In this document: in pieces, positions 27,388 to 35,642 of the stretch
Numbering within the stretch: position 1 is the stretch's first letter
Layout: each line of letters begins with the position of its first letter
From: Niabella pedocola
GTDB lineage: Bacteria > Bacteroidota > Bacteroidia > Chitinophagales > Chitinophagaceae
DNA: 64,000 nucleotides
Direction: 5' to 3'
Assembly: GCF_021044425.1 (NCBI RefSeq)
Contig: NZ_JAJNEC010000003.1
Location: forward strand, 186,001-250,000
Program-made: the position numbers and the translations under genes
The notes under the pieces: generated by a model
What the model was told of the DNA's origin: nothing
The model's database searches: none
The model's input: only the letters and a program-made list of their open reading frames with translations

Positions 27388-29595
27388 TCAAAAGGTTATC
27401 GCTGCCAGTACCTGTTCAGTTTTTTGCCGGAATTCTTCTGCTTCCTTCAGCTGTTCATTAATAAACGGATTGTCTTTCAGCGTTCCCACAACGGCCTCCA
27501 TTTCTTCTGTTGACGCATACACCATTTTCCGGAATGGATTTTCATAGTCTTTGGCCTTTGAGGCATACACAGATGTTGCAATCCAGGATTTGATGTCGGC
27601 GGCCAGTGTTAACAATTCGCGGATCAGTGGCCCGTCAACAGCCGCTGCTGCAAAGCCCCGGATCTCCATCAATGCACGCAAGGCATGCCGTAGTTTCCGT
27701 GTGGGGTAAAGAGCGGCCTGTTCCTTATAAAATGCATGTACCTGCAGCCATCCGTTTTCCAGTTTTCCGTTTTCAATATCCCGGATCAGCCGGTGGATCT
27801 CCGCCTCCGGAATCAGTTGTCCGCCGGCATTTAACCAGGTAGTGCGTTCATCCGCTTCCTCGAAAAGTTTCCGGATGGCGGGCAGGGATTTGTTGCTGGT
27901 TTGGTCCAGATGGGTTGCCAGAAGCGCCGCCCCGTAATAGGTAATCATTTTTTTATAGATCGCATACCCTTCCTGTACTTTGAGCAACAGCACCGGCCGG
28001 TGCGAATTTTCAAAACCGGAAGCATATACTTCCAGCTGGTTTACTACCGGGGCCTGCTGTTCGAGCAGCTCTTTCCCTTTTTGTTCATGTTCCGCACTGC
28101 TGCCGATTATCTGGTGCTGTTGGTAGAAAGCCTGTCCGGTAAAGCGGCATAACAAACGCAGCGCATCAAAGAGTTCATTAACCGTGTCCGGCGCCAGGAA
28201 GTCGTACTCCAGCAACTGTGCTTTTTCCTGGCGTTTATCCCGGTCGGCAAATTTCCGTTCATTGCGAAGGATGGCATACATATTATACATAAACCAGTAC
28301 CCTGGCATTACCAACAGCCGGTCTTTGTGCACCTCGTTACTCACCAGGCTAAAGGGCAGGGGAATGTTTAGCTCTGCCGGGTAATCGCCCTTCGCGATCA
28401 TTGTAAAGGAAGCAAATTTTGAATTGTGTTTGAGACTTACGCAAAGCCCGGGCCAGAAGCCGCGTCCTGCCTGCAGTTCACCATCCGCTGCTCTTGAATT
28501 GTGATTGGAGCCAATGGTAGCACCCGCAGCAATATTGCTTTGACCCATTACCAGGGAGGCACATAAAAAAGAATTGTTATGGTGTTGTTCATGTGCGGGA
28601 AACAGCAGGGTGTTGAGCACTTCGCAACAGGAAATGGTGGCATTTTCACCCAGGTACGAATTAATAAGCCTTGCGCCGTATTTTAACTGGGAGAAGGGGG
28701 CCAGGATAAAGCGTACGGCTTTTACGCCGTAGAATGCCCGGCTGCCTGCACCCATGATACCATTTACCATTTCGCATCCTTCACCGATCTGCGATTTGGC
28801 GGCTTCATTGGAGTTAATGGTAAGGTTCTTTAATTTGTTGGCGCCCTTGATATAGGCATCGCTGCCGATCTTTACATCTTTGATGATATGCGTGTTCTTG
28901 ATCACGGTACGTTTGCCAACGGTTCCGTACGTACCCCTGTAGGTGCCGAATTTCTGATCGGTAAAAGCCTTCAGGGCATGCTGCAGGCGTTCACTGGCCC
29001 GGTATCTCGACCATAGCCAGGCGTCGCCGGGCAGCATTCCATCAAAGGGGATCACTTTCCTGCCTGCGTTTTCATTGCAGATCTCCAGCCAGATGCGCAC
29101 ATCCTCGGACTCCCCGTCTTTCACAATGCCATTGCCGAATTTGCTGTGCGATGTGCAGGACATTTCATTAACGTTGATCAGTATGGCCTCGTCTTCGATA
29201 ATATAATGACTGAGCATGCGAACATTATTAATGGCCACATTATTGCCGATATCGCAACTTACGATCAGGCTGCGATAAAGACCCACGGGGGTTCGCAGCT
29301 GGCTGAACTCAAGGAAATAGGGTTCCAGTTTCCCGATGCGTACCAATCCGAAGAAAGTACATTCTTCAATAAGCAGGATATCGATCCCATCCCGTACCCG
29401 TACCTGCGACCAGTTGTCGGACCGGTTTCCATTGGATTTCAGAATGGCAATTTCCTGTTTGGTGAGTTGCCGGTAATCGGTAGCCGGGTTTTGTTGAAAA
29501 CGGATATAAAATTCATCCTTACCCTCCGGCAAAAATTCCTGCGGAATAAAGTTGTAACCCAGGTTTTCTACCGGATGTTTTTTGATCTGGTTCAT
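27388..29595 (-). CDS. DUF4954 family protein
   Basis: Large conserved protein of Bacteroidota, 735 residues, function unknown. The first ~460 residues contain a left-handed beta-helix-like repeat region (NTHIIKDVKIGSDAYIKGA, NLTINSNEAAKSQIGEGC, NSYLGENATISC), as in hexapeptide transferases and the C-terminal part of sugar nucleotidyltransferases. The C-terminal 250 residues are helical. It lies downstream of glmS on the same strand (233 bases, filled with repeat arms), which fits a role near amino-sugar or nucleotide-sugar metabolism, though this is inference only. Confidence 0.82.
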   Translation of the reverse strand: MNQIKKHPVENLGYNFIPQEFLPEGKDEFYIRFQQNPATDYRQLTKQEIAILKSNGNRSDNWSQVRVRDGIDILLIEECTFFGLVRIGKLEPYFLEFSQLRTPVGLYRSLIVSCDIGNNVAINNVRMLSHYIIEDEAILINVNEMSCTSHSKFGNGIVKDGESEDVRIWLEICNENAGRKVIPFDGMLPGDAWLWSRYRASERLQHALKAFTDQKFGTYRGTYGTVGKRTVIKNTHIIKDVKIGSDAYIKGANKLKNLTINSNEAAKSQIGEGCEMVNGIMGAGSRAFYGVKAVRFILAPFSQLKYGARLINSYLGENATISCCEVLNTLLFPAHEQHHNNSFLCASLVMGQSNIAAGATIGSNHNSRAADGELQAGRGFWPGLCVSLKHNSKFASFTMIAKGDYPAELNIPLPFSLVSNEVHKDRLLVMPGYWFMYNMYAILRNERKFADRDKRQEKAQLLEYDFLAPDTVNELFDALRLLCRFTGQAFYQQHQIIGSSAEHEQKGKELLEQQAPVVNQLEVYASGFENSHRPVLLLKVQEGYAIYKKMITYYGAALLATHLDQTSNKSLPAIRKLFEEADERTTWLNAGGQLIPEAEIHRLIRDIENGKLENGWLQVHAFYKEQAALYPTRKLRHALRALMEIRGFAAAAVDGPLIRELLTLAADIKSWIATSVYASKAKDYENPFRKMVYASTEEMEAVVGTLKDNPFINEQLKEAEEFRQKTEQVLAAITF

Positions 29596-29605
29596 GGTCG
29601 TATTT

Positions 29606-29680
29606 AGATATTAGAGGTCAGATTTCAGATGTCAGAATTGAGGTTTGAGATACCAGACTTGAGATTTCAGATGCCAGAAG
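29606..29680. repeat. GAGATTTCAGATG-type short repeats, left arm
   Basis: Run of degenerate units such as GGTCAGATTTCAGATG, TTTGAGATACCAG and TTGAGATTTCAGATGCCAG between DUF4954 and glmS. It is partly complementary to the right arm at 29779-29829 and is related to the repeats at 33735-33870. Confidence 0.6.
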
Positions 29681-29778
29681 ATCCTGAAGTTTTTTGCTAT
29701 GTTTCCGGTTCGAGATGCTATTTGGCAGCTATCACGTTGGGGTTGGATTGCGGTTTGATACTTCCGGTAACCCATTCA

Positions 29779-29829
29779 ATGCTGGATGCTCAAATCTCCA
29801 TTCTGGATGCTGGTTTCTCGATTCTCAAT
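29779..29829. repeat. CAAATCTCCATTCTGG-type short repeats, right arm
   Basis: Units GCTCAAATCTCC, GGTTTCTCGATTCTCAATT and TCTGGATGC read as approximate inverted copies of the left arm at 29606-29680, with about 100 unique bases between. The arm ends at the glmS stop codon. Confidence 0.55.
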
Positions 29830-31667
29830 TACTCCACCGTAACGCTTTTGGCCAGGTTCCGCGGCTGATCTACATTGCAATCCTTTGCCACGCCGATATA
29901 ATAGGAGAGCAGCTGCAGGGGAACCACCGCCAGCATGGGCGCCACGATCTCATCGGCTTCAGGAATGCTGATAAAGTCGTCACAAAGCGCCTTGCTGGTT
30001 TCGTCGCCTTCCGTAATAATGCCGATTACCTTTCCTTTCCGGGCTTTGATCTCCTGCATATTGCTGATGATCTTTTCATGAAAGGCATCCCTGCTCGCGA
30101 TAAACACCACGGGTAACTGTTCATCAACAAGGGCAATAGGGCCATGTTTCATTTCGGCTGCAGGATAGCCTTCGGCATGAATATATGAGATCTCCTTTAG
30201 TTTGAGGGCTCCTTCCAGGGCAACGGGAAAATTATATCCGCGGCCGAGGTAAAGGAAGTCGCGTGCATCCTTATATTTTTGAGCAATGGTTTTTATTTGT
30301 TCATGATGGTTCAGGATCCAGGCTACCTTCTCCGGTATGGCATCCAGTTCCAGCAACAGTTTCTTATACCGGTTTTCATCAATGCTTCCCTTGATATAGG
30401 CGATCTTCAGGGCAATCATGGTTAACACCACCAATTGTGCGGTAAAGGCCTTGGTAGAAGCTACCCCGATCTCGGGGCCGGCGTGGGTATAAGCGCCGCC
30501 ATGGCTGATCCTGGCGATAGAGGAGCCTACCACGTTAACCACACCGAGGATAATGGCGCCTTTTTCTTTTGCTTTTTCAATAGCCACCAGCGTGTCCGCC
30601 GTTTCACCGCTCTGGCTCACCGCAAGGATCACATCGCCCTTGTTAATGATCGGGTTCCGGTACCGGAATTCCGACGCATATTCTACTTCCACATTGATGC
30701 GGCAAAGTTCTTCAAAAATATATTCGGCCACCAGGCCTGCGTGCCAGCTGGTACCGCAGGCGATAATGATGATGCGGTTGGCATTGATGATCTGTTCCGC
30801 GTATTGCTGAATGCCGGCCATGGTAATGGTTCCATTGACCGCGTTGAGGCGTCCGCGCATACAGTCAAAAATAGTCTGGGGCTGTTCGAAGATCTCCTTT
30901 AACATAAAGTGATCAAAGCCTCCTTTTTCAATGGCGGCCAGCTCAAGGTCCAGCTTTTGTACATAAGGCGTGATGCTTTCGTTACCAAGATTTTTAAGAA
31001 TGAGCTGATCCGGCCGTACAATAGCCAGCTCATAGTCGTTAATGTATACCACCTCTTTGGTATATTCCAGCATCGGGGACGCGTCCGACCCGAGGAAATG
31101 TTCATTTTTACCAACGCCGATCACCAGCGGACTGCCTTTACGGGCTGCGATGATGGTATCCGGATTGGCGGTTTCAATCAGCAGGATCACGTAGGCACCG
31201 GTAACCCGTTTCAGTGCAATGCGCACTGCTTCTTCCAGTGTACAGTCGTTCTGTTGACGGATCTCATCAATAAAATTGAGTAATACTTCCGTATCGGTGT
31301 CACTTGAAAACTCGTATCCCTTTTTCAGCAGTTCATTTTTCAGCTGGGCATAATTTTCAATAATCCCGTTATGGATCATGGCAATGGTGCCGCTTTTGGA
31401 AAGATGGGGATGTGCATTTTTATCGCTGGGCTCGCCATGTGTAGCCCAGCGGGTATGACCGATGCCGGTGGTGCCCTCTACATTTTTTGTTCCGATGGCT
31501 TCCTCCATATCGGCCACCTTTCCTTTTTTCTTATAAATTTTGAGTTGATCCTTATGGAGGAGGGCAACGCCTGCACTGTCGTAGCCTCTGTATTCTAATC
31601 GTTTTAATCCTTTAACTATAACGGGGTACGCATCCCGGGTACCGGTATAACCAACAATTCCGCACAT
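29829..31667 (-). CDS. glmS: Glutamine--fructose-6-phosphate aminotransferase (isomerising)
   Basis: First enzyme of UDP-GlcNAc synthesis, making glucosamine-6-phosphate. It has the N-terminal class II glutaminase with Cys2 nucleophile (MCGIVGYTGT), the HTRWATHG motif, and two SIS isomerase domains (about 285-425 and 455-600) with CGTSWHAG and SQSGETADT. It ends in KSVTVE, as GlmS does. 612 residues is normal. mgtE lies 81 bases upstream on the same strand. I saw no glmS ribozyme, which is expected outside Firmicutes. Confidence 0.97.
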   Translation of the reverse strand: MCGIVGYTGTRDAYPVIVKGLKRLEYRGYDSAGVALLHKDQLKIYKKKGKVADMEEAIGTKNVEGTTGIGHTRWATHGEPSDKNAHPHLSKSGTIAMIHNGIIENYAQLKNELLKKGYEFSSDTDTEVLLNFIDEIRQQNDCTLEEAVRIALKRVTGAYVILLIETANPDTIIAARKGSPLVIGVGKNEHFLGSDASPMLEYTKEVVYINDYELAIVRPDQLILKNLGNESITPYVQKLDLELAAIEKGGFDHFMLKEIFEQPQTIFDCMRGRLNAVNGTITMAGIQQYAEQIINANRIIIIACGTSWHAGLVAEYIFEELCRINVEVEYASEFRYRNPIINKGDVILAVSQSGETADTLVAIEKAKEKGAIILGVVNVVGSSIARISHGGAYTHAGPEIGVASTKAFTAQLVVLTMIALKIAYIKGSIDENRYKKLLLELDAIPEKVAWILNHHEQIKTIAQKYKDARDFLYLGRGYNFPVALEGALKLKEISYIHAEGYPAAEMKHGPIALVDEQLPVVFIASRDAFHEKIISNMQEIKARKGKVIGIITEGDETSKALCDDFISIPEADEIVAPMLAVVPLQLLSYYIGVAKDCNVDQPRNLAKSVTVE

Positions 31668-31748
31668 GATGTTTCGTGTTTTTACTAAAGAAGACGAAGA
31701 TACACAAAGTTTTGTGCAATCGTTTGCGCAGTATTATTAAATATTTGT

Positions 31749-33143
31749 TTAAAGCAGCGTGCCCTTTAAAACCATATAAGCTACAGAGAAATAAATAATG
31801 ATGCCGGTTACGTCTACAAGGGTGGCCACAAAAGGGGCAGAGGAGGTGGCCGGGTCGAGTTTCAGCCGTTTTAATACAATGGGTAGCATAGAGCCGATCA
31901 GGCTTCCCCACAGCACAATGCCGATAAGGGTAAAGAAAATGGTAATTCCTACCAGCAGCCAGTGCGGACCATAATCATACAGGTGCAGCTGCTGCCACAT
32001 CATAATGCGGAGCAACCCGATGGTGCCGAGGGTAAGCCCCAGCATGGCGCCGGAAAACAATTCGCGGCGCATCACCTTCCACCAGTCGGCAATGGTTACC
32101 TCACCCAGGGTCATGGCCTGGATGATGAGTGTGGAAGCCTGCGAACCGCTGTTGCCGCCGCTGCTCATGATGAGCGGAACAAACAGCGCCAACAGGGTGG
32201 CTTTTTCAATTTCCACTTCAAAAAACTGCATAGCGGTAGCCGTTAGCATTTCGCTGAGGAAAAGGATAATGAGCCAGCCGACTCTTTTTTTATACAATTT
32301 AAAAATGGCGATATCCAGGTAGGGCTCTTCAAACGCCTGGGTACCCCCCATTTTCTGCATATCTTCACTATATTCTTCTGTGGCCACCCATAATACGTCA
32401 TCGATGGTTACAATACCCAACAGTTTGTTGCTCTGGCTTACAACGGGCAGGGCAATGCGGTTGTTCATTTTAAAGACCTCGCTGGCGGTCTCCTGGTCGT
32501 CATAGGCATTCAGCGAAATCACCCGCCGCTCATCCATCAGGTCGGATACAGGTGTATCCGGTGTGTTTAAGATAAACTCTCCGATGCGGATATCATCCAG
32601 CAGCTCCCCTTTATGATTGATTACATAAATAACGTTGATGGCATCACTGTTCTTCCCGTATTTGCGGATGGTATCAAATACCTCTGCTACCGTGTTGTAT
32701 GCATATACATATACATAGTCAGGGTTCATCAAACGCCCGATACTGTTTTCCGGATACCCGAGCAGGGAAAGCGTGATCTTGCGTTCCTCCGGATCCAGCA
32801 ACTTGATCAGTTCTCTTACGGCATTGGAGGGCAGTTCCTCCAGGAAATCGGTACGGTCATCCGCCGGCAGATCGTTGAGCAGTTCGGCCGCTTTGCTGGG
32901 GGGAAGTTCGTGAATAATGTCTTTTTGATTGGCGGTTTCCAGTAATTTGAACACGCTGGCTGCCCGGTGTATCGACATATTGGCAATGATCTGGCTGTCG
33001 TACTCCGGCATTTCGTAGATGAGGTCAACCACGTCGGTAATATTCTGGGCATCTAAAAATTTTTTGATCTCCAGTTTATCTTCCGTAAGGATGACCTCTT
33101 TAAAAAGTTCTACCAGTGTTTTATCTTCTTCTTCAAAAGACAT
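31749..33143 (-). CDS. mgtE: Magnesium transporter MgtE
   Basis: Mg2+ channel/transporter of the inner membrane, 464 residues. An N-terminal helical superhelix domain (about 1-135, ELPPSKAAELLNDLPADDRTDFLEELP) is followed by two CBS domains (about 140-265), a plug helix and five membrane segments at the C-terminus (about 290-464, with the conserved SSGGNSGSQAST pore stretch). The start ATG lies only 4 bases from a TACGTTTG promoter element, suggesting a very short or no leader. It is followed by glmS on the same strand. Confidence 0.95.
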   Translation of the reverse strand: MSFEEEDKTLVELFKEVILTEDKLEIKKFLDAQNITDVVDLIYEMPEYDSQIIANMSIHRAASVFKLLETANQKDIIHELPPSKAAELLNDLPADDRTDFLEELPSNAVRELIKLLDPEERKITLSLLGYPENSIGRLMNPDYVYVYAYNTVAEVFDTIRKYGKNSDAINVIYVINHKGELLDDIRIGEFILNTPDTPVSDLMDERRVISLNAYDDQETASEVFKMNNRIALPVVSQSNKLLGIVTIDDVLWVATEEYSEDMQKMGGTQAFEEPYLDIAIFKLYKKRVGWLIILFLSEMLTATAMQFFEVEIEKATLLALFVPLIMSSGGNSGSQASTLIIQAMTLGEVTIADWWKVMRRELFSGAMLGLTLGTIGLLRIMMWQQLHLYDYGPHWLLVGITIFFTLIGIVLWGSLIGSMLPIVLKRLKLDPATSSAPFVATLVDVTGIIIYFSVAYMVLKGTLL

Positions 33144-33147
33144 GCGT

Positions 33148-33181
33148 CAAACGTACATAAAATTTTCCATTCCCGTTTCAA
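33148..33181 (-). promoter_or_regulatory. Candidate promoter overlapping the mgtE start
   Basis: On the minus strand TTG, a 23-base spacer and TACGTTTG (33155-33148). The -7 element is perfect but the spacer is at the long limit. The mgtE ATG begins at 33143, so the transcript would be nearly leaderless. No magnesium (M-box-like) leader structure is seen. Confidence 0.35.
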
Positions 33182-33350
33182 CAGATCCGATGAAATGTTT
33201 TGATTACCTGGTCCGTTTTGACCTGAGGGATCCGGTGCCGATTTTATGGGTGAAATCTGTGAAGTTTGTGTACTTTGCAGACCGCAGATACTGATGCTGC
33301 GGAGATTAAGTTTCTGTTAATTATGTATCTTGGTTTAAATTATAAATAGT

Positions 33351-33734
33351 GTGATCGCATCCGGCTTATATATCGCGCAGACGGAAAAAATGGGAAGGGG
33401 GGTATTCACCAGCGTGGCCATTACGGCAGGATCGGTGATTGAGGTGGCCCCGGTAGTCGTAATGTCGCAACGGGAGCGGGCATTACTGGATCAGACCCTG
33501 TTGCATGATTATATTTTTGAATGGGGCTCCGAGGGCGCACAATGTGCCATGGCCCTGGGCTGGGTGGCTGTTTACAATCATTCGTATACGGCTAATTGCG
33601 ACTATGAAATGGACTATACCACCGATTCGATACAGATCATAACCGTGCGGGATATCCAGGCAGGCGAGGAATTGTTTATCAATTACGGAGGCAGCTGGGA
33701 TGAGCAGAAACCGGTTTGGTTTGAAACGCAGTAG
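33351..33734 (+). CDS. Small SET-domain protein
   Basis: Predicted protein-lysine methyltransferase consisting of little more than a SET domain, 127 residues. It shows GRGVFTS near the N-terminus, the NHSYTANCDYE motif (NHS, SAM binding) and the ELFINYG motif at the C-terminus. The start is a GTG (33351); no ATG is available. It diverges from mgtE. The target protein is unknown. Short SET proteins occur across Bacteroidota, so recent transfer from a eukaryote need not be invoked. Confidence 0.85.
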   Translation: MIASGLYIAQTEKMGRGVFTSVAITAGSVIEVAPVVVMSQRERALLDQTLLHDYIFEWGSEGAQCAMALGWVAVYNHSYTANCDYEMDYTTDSIQIITVRDIQAGEELFINYGGSWDEQKPVWFETQ

Positions 33735-33785
33735 GAAATCGAGATCTGAGATCCGAGATTTAAGACAGGAGGTCTGAGATCTCTG
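33735..33785. repeat. GAGATCTGAGATCC-type short repeats, left arm
   Basis: Degenerate units GAGATCTGAGATCCGAGATT and GGTCTGAGATCTCTGG directly after the SET gene stop codon, related to the repeats at 29606-29829. Confidence 0.6.
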
Positions 33786-33838
33786 GTGCAGGGGAATCAA
33801 CGGATCTTTTAGTCCGGGCCTATGGACGATCGATACCG

Positions 33839-33870
33839 ATGCCTGAATCTCAAATCTCAAATCTGACACA
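33839..33870. repeat. CTCAAATCTCAAATCTGACA repeats, right arm
   Basis: Inverted counterpart of the arm at 33735-33785, separated by about 53 unique bases. It ends 2 bases from the stop of the convergent SAM hydrolase gene. The pair could fold as a long imperfect hairpin and terminate both genes. Confidence 0.55.
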
Positions 33871-33871
33871 G

Positions 33872-34699
33872 CTATTCAAAATAGATCCGTACCGTCTGGT
33901 ACAAAAGCTGGTTCTGCATGATATTGGACGACTGGCTGGCCTTATCGGAAAAACCTTTCAGTCCGAACAGGCCGGCGGCATTGCCTTTATTAATTGCAAT
34001 TTCCAGGTACCCGGCACTGTTAAAAAGTGCCAGTTTATCGCCTTCCCGTACATCGGCATAGGATTCACTGATGCGGTCGATGACTTCATCCCGTTTGAAC
34101 ACGATCTTAAAACCGCGGCCGTTGCGTTGCTCCTCAAATTGCTCACGGGTGATATTGACGATCACGTTTTCAAAATTGTCGATAAAAATGATCTGGCCTT
34201 CAATATAGTTGCTGTCAACCAGCGGTTGCAACGGATTTTTTTCGCGGAAGTTGAAGTCGGGCACTCCGATCTTTTGTATGGGTTCACCGTTTACCAGCCG
34301 TTCCACGGTTTTTGCCATCACTTCGGTTACATACAGGGTGTTTTTTATAGCACTCCGGCTCAGCGGAATACCGATAATGATATCGGGTTTTTCCTCCAGG
34401 ATCATGCTCAGCAACCCGTTGTCGGCACAAATGATGTATTGGTTTTTATGAAAAGCCACCAGCAGGTTTTCCGGGCGGGTACCAAAAAGGTTCACCAGAA
34501 TGAGGTGAAAGGTAAACTCCGGAAAGTTTTTAAATGCGCCGCGGCATACATAGGAAGCCTGGGGAAAATTGAACGGTGTAATGTTATGAGAAATATCTAC
34601 CAGCTGAAGATCTGCATTTACTTGTAACAATTGCGCCTTAATGGCGCCCACTAAATAATCCTGGTACCCGATATCAGATGTTAATGTTACAAAATTCAT
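33872..34699 (-). CDS. SAM hydrolase / SAM hydroxide adenosyltransferase (DUF62 family)
   Basis: Enzyme family that splits S-adenosylmethionine with water to adenosine and methionine, related to fluorinases and chlorinases. The N-terminus MNFVTLTSDIGYQDYLVGAIK with the Asp-His-type active-site context and the LVDISHNITPF motif are diagnostic. The C-terminal domain is also present (FIDNFENVIVNIT, then REGDKLALFNSAG). 275 residues is normal. It is 64 bases downstream of an SDR gene on the same strand and may be cotranscribed with it. No halogen-specific loop was judged. Confidence 0.9.
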   Translation of the reverse strand: MNFVTLTSDIGYQDYLVGAIKAQLLQVNADLQLVDISHNITPFNFPQASYVCRGAFKNFPEFTFHLILVNLFGTRPENLLVAFHKNQYIICADNGLLSMILEEKPDIIIGIPLSRSAIKNTLYVTEVMAKTVERLVNGEPIQKIGVPDFNFREKNPLQPLVDSNYIEGQIIFIDNFENVIVNITREQFEEQRNGRGFKIVFKRDEVIDRISESYADVREGDKLALFNSAGYLEIAINKGNAAGLFGLKGFSDKASQSSNIMQNQLLYQTVRIYFE

Positions 34700-34763
34700 T
34701 TCCTGTTCAGTAGATTCACGTATTTTTTGTTAGGGTATATCCTGCAAAGTAAATGACCATTTA

Positions 34764-35573
34764 CTACTTTATCAACTCTTTGTTTTTAAAGTAAAATTTA
34801 TGAACCAGTTTGTCGGCGAGTGAAGGAAAAAATTTGTTCAGGAAAACGGTTTCCTTTCCGGTGGTGGTCATTACGATCGTACGTTTCTTATTCCGGATGG
34901 CTTTTAATATACGTAAGGCTACAGCTTCAGCCGTCATCATTTTTCCTTCATCCATAGGATTCTCCTTTTGTTTTTCGCCTTTATCATTCAGCGCATTGTC
35001 GCGGATACTGGAGGCCGTAAACCCGGGGCTCACCCACATTACATGTACCTGGTCATCACGCAGCTCGGTCATCAGGCATTCCAGGAATCCCTGTAAGGCA
35101 AACTTACTGGATGAATAGCCGGTTCTTCCGGGAAGTCCGCGGTAGCCGGCAACGGAGGATATGCCCACAATGGTACCCTTGCTTTTGATCAGCCAGGGAA
35201 GGGCCAGCTTGGTACAATATACGGCCCCGTAAAAGTTGATATCCATCAGCTTTTTAATGACGGAAACATCCAGGTCTTTAAAAAGTCCGCGCATGCTGAT
35301 GCCCGCGTTGTTGATCAGCACATCGATGCGCCCGAATACGTCCACGGTAGATTCGATAAAGCGCTGGCAGTCGGCCTCCGCACTTACATCGGCAACCAGG
35401 GTATGTAAAAAAGAGGAAGGATGTGCGGCCTGCAGGGCATATAATTTATCATGATTGCGCCCGCAGGTGGCTACCCTGGCACCAAAACCCAGCAGCACAT
35501 CTACCAGGGCCCGGCCGATTCCATCTGTACCCCCCGTAACCACCACCACCTTATCTTTGTAATATTCGTTCAT
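34764..35573 (-). CDS. SDR-family oxidoreductase
   Basis: Short-chain dehydrogenase, 269 residues. The cofactor motif TGGTDGIG is at 13-20, NNAG at 88-91, the catalytic serine near 139-140, and YSSSK gives Y153 and K157. The Arg at position 39 after strand 2 (TCGRN) suggests NADP. A C-terminal basic/hydrophobic tail (FFPSLADKLVHKFYFKNKELIK) resembles membrane-associated SDRs of the 3-ketosphinganine reductase-like type; the substrate is not certain. It diverges from the GH9-deacetylase gene and precedes the SAM hydrolase gene. Confidence 0.87.
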   Translation of the reverse strand: MNEYYKDKVVVVTGGTDGIGRALVDVLLGFGARVATCGRNHDKLYALQAAHPSSFLHTLVADVSAEADCQRFIESTVDVFGRIDVLINNAGISMRGLFKDLDVSVIKKLMDINFYGAVYCTKLALPWLIKSKGTIVGISSVAGYRGLPGRTGYSSSKFALQGFLECLMTELRDDQVHVMWVSPGFTASSIRDNALNDKGEKQKENPMDEGKMMTAEAVALRILKAIRNKKRTIVMTTTGKETVFLNKFFPSLADKLVHKFYFKNKELIK

Positions 35574-35642
35574 GCGGCTAATGAAAAAATTTCAACAAAC
35601 CTACTTATAAAATATTAAAAAATAACTTTTAATACCGCGTAT

